Below are positions 1 through 7,313 of a stretch of 64,000 nucleotides of DNA, piece after piece. The translations under genes were made by a program, and so were the position numbers. This stretch comes from CADEEX01 sp964577955. Lineage in GTDB: Bacteria > Acidobacteriota > Vicinamibacteria > Vicinamibacterales > CAVVIG01. Each line of letters starts with the position of its first letter. The first letter of the stretch is position 1. The notes below the pieces were generated by a model that searched no databases, was not told where the DNA came from, and saw nothing but the letters and a program-made list of their open reading frames with translations. The stretch lies in the NCBI GenBank assembly GCA_964577955.1, contig CAZOAZ010000003.1:124001-188000 (forward strand), in the 5' to 3' direction.

Positions 1-367
1 GCTGCGGAATCTGCTTGAGCGCTGTGAGCATGTCTTCATCGGTCAATTCCTCGGGGACCGCTGGCACGAACGGGATCGCGCCCGCCAGCTGGCCCTCGGG
101 ATCGCTGACGAGCGGCGACCGACCCTTCGCGCGCAGCCGGTTGCTGCGGACGTGATGAAGAATCGTCATCAGCCAGGCCCGGCAGTTGGTGCCCGGCTTG
201 TAGCGGTGAAAGGATTCGAGAGCCTGGCGCAGCGTGTCCTGTACCAGATCCTCGGCTTCGTCGCGGTTTCGCTCGAACCACATCGCGATCCGGAACAGGC
301 TGTCCAGGTGCGGCATTGCCTCGGCTTCGAAGCCGGGCCAGGCGCTCGATCGCTCGCGGTCGGTCAT
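1..367 (-). CDS. ECF-family RNA polymerase sigma factor, C-terminal part outside window
   Basis: The frame opens at the ATG at 367 and stays open to the left edge, so only about 122 N-terminal residues are seen. A region-2 core is visible at about residues 35-75: DEAEDLVQDTLRQALESFHR followed by CRAWLMTILHHVRSNRLR, the helices that bind core polymerase and the -10 element. Region 4 lies outside the window. The protein would direct polymerase to a stress or envelope regulon. It is transcribed away from the neighbouring phosphoribosyltransferase gene, 64 bases away on the same strand. The family call is secure; subgroup and partner anti-sigma factor cannot be judged. Confidence 0.85.
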   Translation of the reverse strand, partial: MTDRERSSAWPGFEAEAMPHLDSLFRIAMWFERNRDEAEDLVQDTLRQALESFHRYKPGTNCRAWLMTILHHVRSNRLRAKGRSPLVSDPEGQLAGAIPFVPAVPEELTDEDMLTALKQIPQ

Positions 368-431
368 GGTTCGGGACGACTGTGGGGATCATACCCAGCG
401 GGGTGCGGTTTATTCCCAGCTGTCCGTCCGG

Positions 432-1202
432 TCAGCGCGCCGACAAGAGGAGGCGGACTTCGGCGTCGGTGGTCTGGGAGAAGTCGCGGTACCAAAGGCC
501 GACGGCGTCGAATGGCTCCGGCGTTCGGGCGCAGATGACTTCGTCGGCGAGCGCCGCGACTTCCCGGCAGGTCTGCCGCGCGCCCACCGGAGCCGCCACC
601 ACGATCCGCTTGGGTTCGTGTTGACGAATGGCGCGAATCGCCGCCCGTATCGTCGAGCCGGTTGCCAGCCCGTCGTCGACCAGGATGACCGTCCGGCCGG
701 AGAGCGGAATCGACGGGCGATCGCGGCGGTACTCTTGTTCGCGGCGAGCCAGCTCGGTGCGTTCCAGACGGATGACCTCGGCCACGGCCGCGGGCGAGAG
801 GCCGGACCAGCGGATCACGTCGTCGCTCAACACCGGCTCCGTGTTCGATGCGACGGCGCCGATCGCAAACTCCGGCGACCCGGGCATGCCGATCTTGCGA
901 ACGAGGAAGATGTCGAGCGGCGCTTCGAGGGCCGCCGCGACTTCGAAAGCCACCGGCACTCCGCCTCTCGGCAGAGCCAGAACGACCACACCAGGCTGGC
1001 CGCGATAATGGCCGAGCCTCGAGGCGAGCACCTTTCCCGCCTCGCGGCGGTCGGCGAAGCGCCAGTCAGCGTGGTCCCGAGAGGTGGCGGTTTCCACAGG
1101 GCGCGTGTGCATAGGCGGATGATCGAAAACGCGTGCATGAAACGCGCCCGCGAACACCTTCAAGGCGTCGACGACAGCCGGCCAAAATCCCTTGAAAGTC
1201 AC
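432..1202 (-). CDS. phosphoribosyltransferase domain protein
   Basis: A 256-residue protein with a type I phosphoribosyltransferase fold. The PRPP-binding loop VILVDDGLATGST lies at residues 172-184 with the paired acidic residues and TGST turn, and LPRGGVPVAFEVA (78-90) forms the upstream loop. FADRREAGKVLA at 49-60 is the usual opening of stand-alone proteins of this type. The true substrate is unknown. The start is a GTG with a strong GGGAGG ribosome site nine bases upstream. It adds about 30 residues before a Met at 31 that would be the conventional family start. The cytoplasmic location is inferred from the lack of a signal peptide. Confidence 0.82.
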   Translation of the reverse strand: MTFKGFWPAVVDALKVFAGAFHARVFDHPPMHTRPVETATSRDHADWRFADRREAGKVLASRLGHYRGQPGVVVLALPRGGVPVAFEVAAALEAPLDIFLVRKIGMPGSPEFAIGAVASNTEPVLSDDVIRWSGLSPAAVAEVIRLERTELARREQEYRRDRPSIPLSGRTVILVDDGLATGSTIRAAIRAIRQHEPKRIVVAAPVGARQTCREVAALADEVICARTPEPFDAVGLWYRDFSQTTDAEVRLLLSAR

Positions 1203-1292
1203 ATCGGTTCACCTCCCACCGACGCCGTTCGTTTAGGACTCCTGCGGACTCTGGTCATCGGACGACCCATTTTGGGAATTTCGGAGCCCCTC

Positions 1293-1317
1293 GGTGGCGC
1301 CCGGCTTTAGCCGGATT
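1293..1317 (+). repeat. family A palindromic repeat
   Basis: A 25-base copy made of GGTGGCGC followed by the palindromic core CCGGCTTTAGCCGG and ATT. It lies in the 210-base gap between the phosphoribosyltransferase and hydrolase genes. No other gene is visible in that gap. Confidence 0.85.
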
Positions 1318-1412
1318 TCGCTGGCTTTCCTCCGGCGTCCAGGAAAAGTTGCCGGCGCTGGCGTCACGGAGCGACCAATGTCGTACACTCGCACCGCTCG
1401 AAGGAGGCTCAG

Positions 1413-2270
1413 ATGGGTGTTCGCATTGCTGGTGCGTTGCTGCTCGTCGGAATGCTCAGTAGTCCGGCCGCGGCCCTCGAAATCCAGATCATGCCGGACC
1501 TGATTTACGGTCACAAGGACGGGCTGGCGATGACGCTCGACGTCATGAAGCCGGAGCGCGCCAACGGCGCCGCGATCCTGTACATGGTCAGCGGCGGATG
1601 GGTCTCGCGGTGGACGCCGCCGGAGGAACTGGCGCAGCGCTTCCAGTATCTCTTCGAGAAGGGCTTCACGGTGATCCCGATCCGCCACGGAAGCAGCCCG
1701 CGGTACTTCGTGCCGGATGCGGTCTCCGACGTGAGGCGCGCCGTGCGCTTCGTGCGTTTCAACGCCAAGAAGTGGGGCATCGATCCCAACCGGCTCGGTG
1801 TCCATGGCGGCAGTGCCGGCGGCCATCTGTCGTTGATGATCGGCAACGCTTCGGACAACGGCGATCCCAACGATCCCGAACCGTTCATGCACGAGAGCGA
1901 TCGCGTCGCCTCGGTCGTGGCGTACTACCCGCCGGTCGATCTGCGGACGATGGCGCGCGGCAAGGTGGCGGCGACTGAGGGACAGCGTTTTCCGGCGTTG
2001 AACTTCGAGAAGGAAAAGGCCGCTGACATTTCGCCGATCCTCTTCGTCACGCCAGACGATCCGCCGACGCTGCTGATTCACGGCGACGCCGACACCACTG
2101 TGAACATCAGTCACAGTCAGCGGATGATCAAGGCGCTGCAGGAGAACGGGATCAAGTCGGACTTCATCACGCTGCCCGGCGCGGGCCATGGGTTCCGCGG
2201 CGCGGACGCGGAGAAGGCCCAGGCGGCGCTACTGGCCTGGTTCACACAGACGCTGACGCCGACGAACTGA
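1413..2270 (+). CDS. secreted alpha/beta hydrolase (carboxylesterase-like)
   Basis: A 285-residue protein with an N-terminal signal peptide (hydrophobic stretch to about residue 21, ending AAA-L). The nucleophile elbow HGGSAGG puts the catalytic Ser at 134. An Asp at 225 in LIHGDAD and a His at 259 in GAGHG complete a plausible triad, and SGGW at 60-63 is in the oxyanion-hole position. This layout fits the BD-FAE/acetyl-esterase type of hydrolase acting outside the cytoplasm; the substrate cannot be told. AAGGAGG sits just upstream of the ATG and decides the start. The gene is monocistronic as far as can be seen, flanked by family A and B repeats. Confidence 0.88.
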   Translation: MGVRIAGALLLVGMLSSPAAALEIQIMPDLIYGHKDGLAMTLDVMKPERANGAAILYMVSGGWVSRWTPPEELAQRFQYLFEKGFTVIPIRHGSSPRYFVPDAVSDVRRAVRFVRFNAKKWGIDPNRLGVHGGSAGGHLSLMIGNASDNGDPNDPEPFMHESDRVASVVAYYPPVDLRTMARGKVAATEGQRFPALNFEKEKAADISPILFVTPDDPPTLLIHGDADTTVNISHSQRMIKALQENGIKSDFITLPGAGHGFRGADAEKAQAALLAWFTQTLTPTN

Positions 2271-2278
2271 CGAACGCC

Positions 2279-2337
2279 GACAGGCTGAAGCCTGTCCCTA
2301 CCGAAGCCTGCGGGACGGACACCCTAAAGGCTGTCCG
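2279..2337 (+). repeat. family B repeat pair
   Basis: The left copy at 2279-2302 has the core GACAGGCTGAAGCCTGTC followed by CCTACC. A shorter inverted arm, CCTAAAGGCTGTCC, ends near 2337. Together they can fold back just after the hydrolase stop codon. Confidence 0.75.
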
Positions 2338-2346
2338 ACTATTCGG

Positions 2347-2377
2347 TTGGACCGGCCAATAGTTGGTAGGGCCAATA
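2347..2377 (+). promoter_or_regulatory. tandem TTGG-N5-CCAATA operator, probably for the MarR protein
   Basis: Two copies of TTGG-N5-CCAATA start 16 bases apart (2347 and 2363), each an imperfect dyad. They lie directly upstream of a TTGACA -35 element and the MarR gene. MarR-family proteins usually bind such dyads near their own promoter. The assignment to this regulator is inference from position. Confidence 0.55.
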
Positions 2378-2385
2378 CTTCGCCA

Positions 2386-2415
2386 TTGACACCATTCGGC
2401 GGCGGACGCTATCGT
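2386..2415 (+). promoter_or_regulatory. sigma70-type promoter for marR-like gene
   Basis: A perfect TTGACA at 2386-2391, then an 18-base spacer and TATCGT at 2410-2415. The expected transcription start near 2422 leaves a leader of about 10 bases before the ATG at 2432. Confidence 0.5.
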
Positions 2416-2431
2416 GGCCGCTCGATATTTC

Positions 2432-2863
2432 ATGGCCGCGACCTCGTCACAGACGGCAGCCGCGAAGGCGCTGCTGCAGACCGTCATGCTCGTGATGCAG
2501 AGCGTTGCCGCGGACATGCGCGGTTCGCAGCGCTATGTCGATCCGACCCAGATGGGGAGTCTGATGCGGATTGCCGCGGGCCCGTGCACGATGACGGATC
2601 TCGCTCGGCACAAGGCGGTCAGTCTGTCGACGATCTCCAAATCGGTGGACATGCTGGTCCGGCGCGGCTGGGTGGAACGCTGGATCGACACGCACGATCG
2701 GCGGCAGACGCTCGTCCGGCTCACGGCGTCCGGCCGGCGCGCGCTGGAAGACATTCAGCATCGCGCCGAACGCCACGTCGCTGAGCGCCTTGGCCCCATG
2801 GCCGCGAAGGAACGCAAGCAGTTGGTGACAGTGCTCGAACGCCTGACGACGATTCTCGGTTGA
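2432..2863 (+). CDS. MarR-family transcriptional regulator
   Basis: A 143-residue regulator with a winged helix-turn-helix. The recognition part is MTDLARHKAVSLSTISKSVD, followed by the wing LVRRGWVERWIDTHDRRQTLVRLTASGRR, where DxRxxxxxLT is the MarR signature. Flanking N- and C-terminal helices would form the dimer. An in-frame GTG at 2414 would add six residues, but it overlaps the likely -10 element, so the ATG at 2432 is preferred. A tandem dyad at 2347-2377 suggests autoregulation. The downstream molybdenum hydroxylase genes (2911 onward) are its most likely target; a family A repeat separates them. The ligand is unknown. Confidence 0.85.
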   Translation: MAATSSQTAAAKALLQTVMLVMQSVAADMRGSQRYVDPTQMGSLMRIAAGPCTMTDLARHKAVSLSTISKSVDMLVRRGWVERWIDTHDRRQTLVRLTASGRRALEDIQHRAERHVAERLGPMAAKERKQLVTVLERLTTILG

Positions 2864-2872
2864 TTCCATCTC

Positions 2873-2897
2873 GGTGGCGTCCGGCTTTAGCCGGATT
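2873..2897 (+). repeat. family A palindromic repeat
   Basis: A full 25-base copy (GGTGGCGT, core CCGGCTTTAGCCGG, ATT). It sits between the MarR gene and the hydroxylase small subunit and ends five bases before the latter's GGAGG ribosome site. Confidence 0.88.
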
Positions 2898-2910
2898 ACA
2901 TGGAGGACGC

Positions 2911-3390
2911 ATGGCAGTGAAGCTGACGGTCAACGGCAAGCCGGCGACGGTCGATGTGGCCGGCGACATGCCGCTCTTGTGGGTTGTCCGTGACGTGCTC
3001 AACTTGAAGGCCACCAAATACGGCTGCGGCATCGGCCAATGCGGCGCATGCACGGTGATCGTCCGCGGCCGCGCGGTCCGGTCGTGCCAGACGCCAATCT
3101 CGACGGTCGCCGACGCGCAGGTGACGACGCTCGAAGGTTTGTCAGCCGACGGCACGCATCCGGTACAGCTCGCGTGGCAGGCGGTGGACGTGCCGCAGTG
3201 CGGCTACTGTCAAGCCGGACAAATCATGTCGGCCGCGGCGCTGCTGACGCGCATCGCCAAGCCGACCGACGCCGACATCGACGGCGCGATGAACGGCAAT
3301 CTGTGCCGGTGCGGCACCTACCTCCGGATTCGTGAAGCCGTGCACCGCGCCGCCGAGATGGTCCCGGCGCGCGCCACCGGGAACCGCTGA
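2911..3390 (+). CDS. (2Fe-2S)-binding subunit of xanthine dehydrogenase-family hydroxylase
   Basis: A 159-residue electron-transfer subunit. The plant-type cluster ligands are Cys39, 44, 47 and 59 (GCGIGQCGACTV). The second cluster is held by CGYC at 97-100 and CRC at 132-134 (GNLCRCGTYLRI). Both are complete, and the length is typical. It passes electrons from the molybdenum subunit encoded 12 bases downstream. The start is the ATG at 2911 behind GGAGG; a longer frame from 2860 would translate the upstream repeat and is not credible. No FAD subunit gene is nearby, as in the two-subunit isoquinoline-oxidoreductase type. Confidence 0.93.
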   Translation: MAVKLTVNGKPATVDVAGDMPLLWVVRDVLNLKATKYGCGIGQCGACTVIVRGRAVRSCQTPISTVADAQVTTLEGLSADGTHPVQLAWQAVDVPQCGYCQAGQIMSAAALLTRIAKPTDADIDGAMNGNLCRCGTYLRIREAVHRAAEMVPARATGNR

Positions 3391-3402
3391 GGAGAACCGC
3401 CC

Positions 3403-5592
3403 ATGGTGATGATGATGAATCGCCGTTCGTTTCTCCGCGTCAGTGCCCTTGCCGGCGGCGGCATGTTGATCGCGGCCTACAGCGATCTGCCGACCGAACT
3501 CGATGCGCAAAGCGGCGCCGCAGCGGCGACGCTCACGTCGTTCATCCGGATCGCCGCCGACGGGACGGTCACGTTGATGGCCAAGAACCCGGAAGTCGGG
3601 CAGGGCGTGAAGACGTCGCTGCCGATGCTGATCGCCGAGGAACTGGACATCGACTGGAAGAGCGTCCGCGTCGAATTCGCCGATGTCGATCAGTCGAAAT
3701 ACGGTTTCCAGATGGCGGGCGGCAGTCTGTCCACGCCAGGCAACTGGGATCCGATGCGGCAGGCGGGTGCCGTCGGCCGCCGGATGCTGATCCTTGCGGC
3801 GGCGCAGACCTGGGGCGTGCCCGACACCGAGCTGACGACCGCGAGCGGCCGCGTTCTCCATGCGGCGTCGAATCGATCGGCCGGTTACGGCGAGCTCGCG
3901 GCGAAGGCCGCGACGCTGCCGGTGCCCGAGGCACGTTCGCTGAAGCTGAAGGACGCGAAGGACTACAAGATCGTTGGTCAGCCGACGCCGGGCGTCGACA
4001 ACAAGGCGATCGTCACCGGCCAGCCGATCTACAGCATCGACTTCACGCTGCCCGGCATGCTGTGGGCGGTCTTCGAGAAGTGTCCGGTCTTCGGCGGCAA
4101 AGTCGTCAGCGCCAATCTCGATGTCGTGAAGGCGATGCCCGGCGTCCGTCACGCCTTTGTCGTCGAGGGCACGCCGGATCTGACGGGTCTCGTCAGCGGT
4201 GTCGCGATTGTCGCCGACAGCTGGTGGCAGGCCCGCACCGCGCGGCAGAAGCTGGTCGTGACGTGGGACGAGGGAGCGACGGCGGCGCAGAGCAGCGCCG
4301 GATTCCAGAAAGCGGCCGACGAACTCGCGAAGGGCGCGCCGCAGCGTCAGCTCCGCGCCGACGGCAACGTCGACACCGCGCTCGCCGGTGCGGCGAAGGT
4401 CGTCGAAGGCGCGTACTTCTATCCGTTCCTGTCACACGCGCCGCTCGAGCCGCAGAACTGCACCGCAAACTTCAAGGACGGCAAACTCGAGCTGTGGGCG
4501 CCGAGCCAGACGCCGCAGCAGGGATTGCCGCAGGTGGCGCGCCTTCTCGGCATTCCGCCGGCGAGCATCACGATCCACCAGCTGCGGATCGGCGGCGGCT
4601 TCGGCCGCCGCCTGACCAACGACTACATGTGTGAAGCCGCGTGGATCGCGAAGACGATTGGCGGGCCGGTGAAGCTGCTGTGGACCCGCGAAGACGACAT
4701 GCGCCACGACTTCTATCGTCCCGCCGGCTTCCACTACTTCAAGGGCGGCGTCGATGCGGCCGGAAAACTGACCGCGTGGCACGACCACTTCGTGACCTTC
4801 GGCGAAGGCACGCGCTATGCGAACTCGGCGACCATCGCCAACACCGAGTTCCCGGCGAAATTCGTCCCGAACTTCGGGCTCCATATCTCGGCGATTCCGC
4901 TCGGCGTTCCGACTGGCGCGATGCGCGCGCCGGGCAGCAATGGGCTGGCGTTCGTCATCCAGTCGTTTCTCGACGAGCTCGCCCACGCCGCCGGCGCGGA
5001 TCCGATGGCCTTCAAACAGGCGCTCATCGCCACGCCGCCGCCCGGACCGGTTTCGAGTTTCGACTTCAACGCCGTGCGAATGAAGGCGGTTCTCGACGCG
5101 GTCGCCGAGCGATCGCAGTGGGGCAAGCGCGCGCTGTCGAAGGGCACCGGCGTCGGGTGCGCCTTCCACTTCAGCCATGGCGGCTATTTCGCGGAGGTCG
5201 CCGAAGTAAGCGTCGACGCCAACAAACGGGTCAAGGTGAACAAGGTCTGGGTCTGCGCCGACATCGGCAGCCAGGTGATCAATCCGCTGAACGCCGTCAG
5301 TCAGGTGCAAGGCTCCGTGATCGAAGGGTTGAGTCACATGATGGGGTACGAAATCACCATCGAAGGCGGCAAGGCGGTGCAGGCGAACTTCAACCAGTAC
5401 CCGCCGGTCCGCCTCACGCAGGCGCCGCCGGCGATCGACGTCCATTTCATCAAGACGAACAACAACCCGACCGGACTGGGCGAGCCGGCGCTGCCGCCCG
5501 TTCTGCCGGCGGTCTGCAATGCGATCTTTGCGATTACCGGGGTTCGCGTCAGGTCACTGCCGCTGTCGAAGCAAGGGTATCGGTGGGCGTAG
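3403..5592 (+). CDS. molybdopterin-binding subunit, xanthine dehydrogenase family (IorB-like), Tat-exported
   Basis: A 729-residue aldehyde/xanthine-dehydrogenase-type large subunit. The N-terminus NRRSFLRVSALAGGG is a twin-arginine signal, so the folded enzyme is predicted to be periplasmic. Family hallmarks are IGGGFGRR near residue 400 and the catalytic-Glu segment GLGEPALPP near the C-terminus. With the Fe-S subunit it would hydroxylate a heterocycle or aldehyde and pass electrons to an outside acceptor. A maturation protein and cytochrome partner are not adjacent. The ATG run at 3403 has GGAG upstream; the exact first Met among several is uncertain. The substrate is unknown. Confidence 0.9.
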   Translation: MVMMMNRRSFLRVSALAGGGMLIAAYSDLPTELDAQSGAAAATLTSFIRIAADGTVTLMAKNPEVGQGVKTSLPMLIAEELDIDWKSVRVEFADVDQSKYGFQMAGGSLSTPGNWDPMRQAGAVGRRMLILAAAQTWGVPDTELTTASGRVLHAASNRSAGYGELAAKAATLPVPEARSLKLKDAKDYKIVGQPTPGVDNKAIVTGQPIYSIDFTLPGMLWAVFEKCPVFGGKVVSANLDVVKAMPGVRHAFVVEGTPDLTGLVSGVAIVADSWWQARTARQKLVVTWDEGATAAQSSAGFQKAADELAKGAPQRQLRADGNVDTALAGAAKVVEGAYFYPFLSHAPLEPQNCTANFKDGKLELWAPSQTPQQGLPQVARLLGIPPASITIHQLRIGGGFGRRLTNDYMCEAAWIAKTIGGPVKLLWTREDDMRHDFYRPAGFHYFKGGVDAAGKLTAWHDHFVTFGEGTRYANSATIANTEFPAKFVPNFGLHISAIPLGVPTGAMRAPGSNGLAFVIQSFLDELAHAAGADPMAFKQALIATPPPGPVSSFDFNAVRMKAVLDAVAERSQWGKRALSKGTGVGCAFHFSHGGYFAEVAEVSVDANKRVKVNKVWVCADIGSQVINPLNAVSQVQGSVIEGLSHMMGYEITIEGGKAVQANFNQYPPVRLTQAPPAIDVHFIKTNNNPTGLGEPALPPVLPAVCNAIFAITGVRVRSLPLSKQGYRWA

Positions 5593-5599
5593 GGAACAT

Positions 5600-5655
5600 G
5601 GATTTCAGGATTTAAGGATTTAAGGATTTAAGGATTTAGGGATTTCAGGAATTGG
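5600..5655 (+). repeat. AT-rich tandem repeat, 8-base GGATTTAA units
   Basis: About six degenerate units (GGATTTAA, GGATTTCA) stand out from the GC-rich surroundings. They follow the hydroxylase stop codon. Related arrays occur at 27720-27826 and 47694-47730. Confidence 0.85.
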
Positions 5656-5684
5656 GGACTGGATTTCACACAAGGAGAGGCCAG

Positions 5685-6098
5685 ATGACACGCATGAAGC
5701 AGATTCTGACGATGGTGGCGGCCGCGGCACTGGTCGTCGTCGCGCTGCCGATGACGGCCGCGGCACAGGTTCCGTCCAGCGACGCGGCGGCGTTTATGGG
5801 CAACTGGGAAATTCCGCTCGATACGCCGCAGGGGGCCGTCACGGTCGAGCTGATGGTGAAGGACGATGGCGGCAAGGTCGCGGCCGCGATTGGCATGCAG
5901 CCGGTCATCCCGGAGCCCGTCGCGGTCACCGATATCAGCACGAGCGCCGGCGCCCTCGTGTTGAAATACAGCCTCGACGTCCAGGGCATGCAGATTCCGA
6001 CGACCCTGTCGTTGATTCCGGAGGGGGGGGCCGTCAAGGCCAGCTTCGACTTTATGCAGGGGCAATTCGTCATAGACGGCGTCGCCAAGAAAAAATAG
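5685..6098 (+). CDS. small secreted protein of unknown function
   Basis: A 137-residue protein. A signal peptide (positively charged MTRMKQ, hydrophobic core, cleavage after AAA) is followed by a mature part rich in beta-type sequence (FMGNWEIPLDTPQG, then alternating hydrophobic strands), resembling small lipocalin-like secreted proteins. The ATG at 5685 follows AAGGAGAGG and is preferred over an upstream in-frame codon inside the tandem repeat. I do not recognise a named family. It is followed 23 bases later by another secreted-protein gene and may be co-transcribed with it. Confidence 0.75.
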   Translation: MTRMKQILTMVAAAALVVVALPMTAAAQVPSSDAAAFMGNWEIPLDTPQGAVTVELMVKDDGGKVAAAIGMQPVIPEPVAVTDISTSAGALVLKYSLDVQGMQIPTTLSLIPEGGAVKASFDFMQGQFVIDGVAKKK

Positions 6099-6121
6099 GC
6101 TATCGGACGGAGGTCTTCGTC

Positions 6122-6661
6122 ATGAAAGCCACGATCCTGGCAGTGCTCGGTATTTTGGTGGTTGCTTCGGGGGCGCGAGCCCAGGCGCTTGATCCGATCG
6201 CCACACCGCTCCTGGCGGCGCCGGCGAATCTGCGCGAAGGCGCCACGGTGATCAAGTGGAAGCCGGACTTCACGTACGAGACGCTGAAGAAGGGCACCAA
6301 CCGGCTGGTGTGCTACGACCAGTCCGGCTACCCGGGGATGCAGCCGTTCGCGCTCGAGTGCACGAGCATCGCCAACCTTGAACGCTCGGCGCAGAACTTC
6401 AAGTTCGAAGCGATGGGCGACAAGAAGCAGGCGGCGCTCGACGCCGCCGAGAAGGACGGCACGCGCGTCAAGCCCGAGTTCGGCTCGGTCTGGTACCACT
6501 TGAACGGCCCGGACAAGGATCACACGCGCTCGCACATGACCATCGCCGTGCCGATGGCGACGAAAGCCACGCTCGGCCTGCCGGAGAACAACCAGCAGGG
6601 CGGCGTGTGGATCATGAACGCCGGCACGACGACGGCGCATTTGATGGTTCCAGGCGAGTAG
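6122..6661 (+). CDS. secreted protein of unknown function
   Basis: A 179-residue protein with a clean signal peptide (MKATILAVLGILVVASGARA). The mature part includes TVIKWKPDFTYETLKKGTNR and CYDQSGYPG, and a likely disulfide pair (Cys near 68 and 81). Length and composition match secreted hypothetical proteins common in Acidobacteria. No catalytic motif is visible. GGAGG lies about 10 bases before the ATG. An inverted pair of family A repeats begins 11 bases after its stop and probably folds at the end of its mRNA. Confidence 0.75.
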   Translation: MKATILAVLGILVVASGARAQALDPIATPLLAAPANLREGATVIKWKPDFTYETLKKGTNRLVCYDQSGYPGMQPFALECTSIANLERSAQNFKFEAMGDKKQAALDAAEKDGTRVKPEFGSVWYHLNGPDKDHTRSHMTIAVPMATKATLGLPENNQQGGVWIMNAGTTTAHLMVPGE

Positions 6662-6671
6662 TCCGCCTGGC

Positions 6672-6733
6672 AATCCGGCTGAAGCCGGACGCCACCGAAA
6701 CCCGAAACGGTGGTGTCCGGCTTTAGCCGGATT
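6672..6733. repeat. inverted pair of family A repeats
   Basis: A minus-oriented copy (6672-6696) and a plus-oriented copy (6709-6733) are separated by 12 bases. The 25-base arms are nearly complementary, and each arm is itself palindromic. The element could form a large hairpin or cruciform between two secreted-protein genes. Confidence 0.9.
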
Positions 6734-6742
6734 ACACGCCTC

Positions 6743-7069
6743 ATGAAAACCGTCGCCCTTCTCATTCTCGCCCTCTCGTCTGTCTCCGCGGCTCCTGCCG
6801 GCCAGACCTTTGTCGGCGTCATCAACGACGCCACGTGCGCCAAGGACGGACACAAAGCCATGGGCATGGGACCCACCGATGCCGAGTGCGCGGTCGCATG
6901 CGTGGACAGCCACGGCGTCCCGTATGTGCTGCAGGTCGGCCAGGAGGTCTACGGCCTCAGCGATCAACGCGCGCCGGAGAAGCTGGCCGGACAACGCGTC
7001 CGCGTCGTCGGGAGCCTCGACGCCGGCACGAAGAAGATTCAGGTCGAGTCGATCGCCGCGATGAAGTGA
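6743..7069 (+). CDS. small secreted Cys-containing protein (DUF5818-like)
   Basis: A 108-residue protein with a signal peptide (MKTVALLILALSSVSAAPA). The mature segment begins GQTFVGVINDATCAKDGHKAMGMG, followed by ECAVACVDSHGVPYVL. The Cys-Ala-Lys/His/Met run and the later Cys pair recall small Acidobacterial secreted proteins annotated as DUF5818; that match is from memory. The His/Met/Cys content could suit metal binding, but no assay-level claim can be made. The start is the ATG at 6743; an upstream GTG lies inside the repeat. No good ribosome site is visible. Confidence 0.72.
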   Translation: MKTVALLILALSSVSAAPAGQTFVGVINDATCAKDGHKAMGMGPTDAECAVACVDSHGVPYVLQVGQEVYGLSDQRAPEKLAGQRVRVVGSLDAGTKKIQVESIAAMK

Positions 7070-7121
7070 GCGCTTCACCCCCGCGCGACAATTCCACGAC
7101 ACAGCAAGTCCAGCCACTCTC

Positions 7122-7145
7122 GTCCGGCTGAAGCCGGACGCCACC
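7122..7145 (-). repeat. family A palindromic repeat, minus orientation
   Basis: GTCCGGCTGAAGCCGGACGC followed by CACC, the reverse orientation with GAA in the loop. It lies in the 244-base gap at 7070-7313, where I see no gene. Confidence 0.82.
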
Positions 7146-7313
7146 GGAATCAAGCCAGCCGGACCACAGCTCCGTAAGTTTTCCGCCAGATCCGTCACGC
7201 AACTCTCTCGCCGCCGTACGAATCGCCCTGCGATTGGTGTGGCCGGGGCCGGGCACGGCTGTTGCCTCTCCTGAGGCGCGATTCCCGCATTCCAACGTCA
7301 TCAGGAGTCCCTC

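Noticed and set aside
5666..7198. Long antisense open frame (over 500 codons) and similar long antisense frames at 52671-53933, 55950-57962, 59222-60949 and 62363-63682
   Set aside because: They lie opposite genes with clear family motifs, have skewed Arg/His/Asp composition typical of GC-rich antisense frames, and show no domain motifs.
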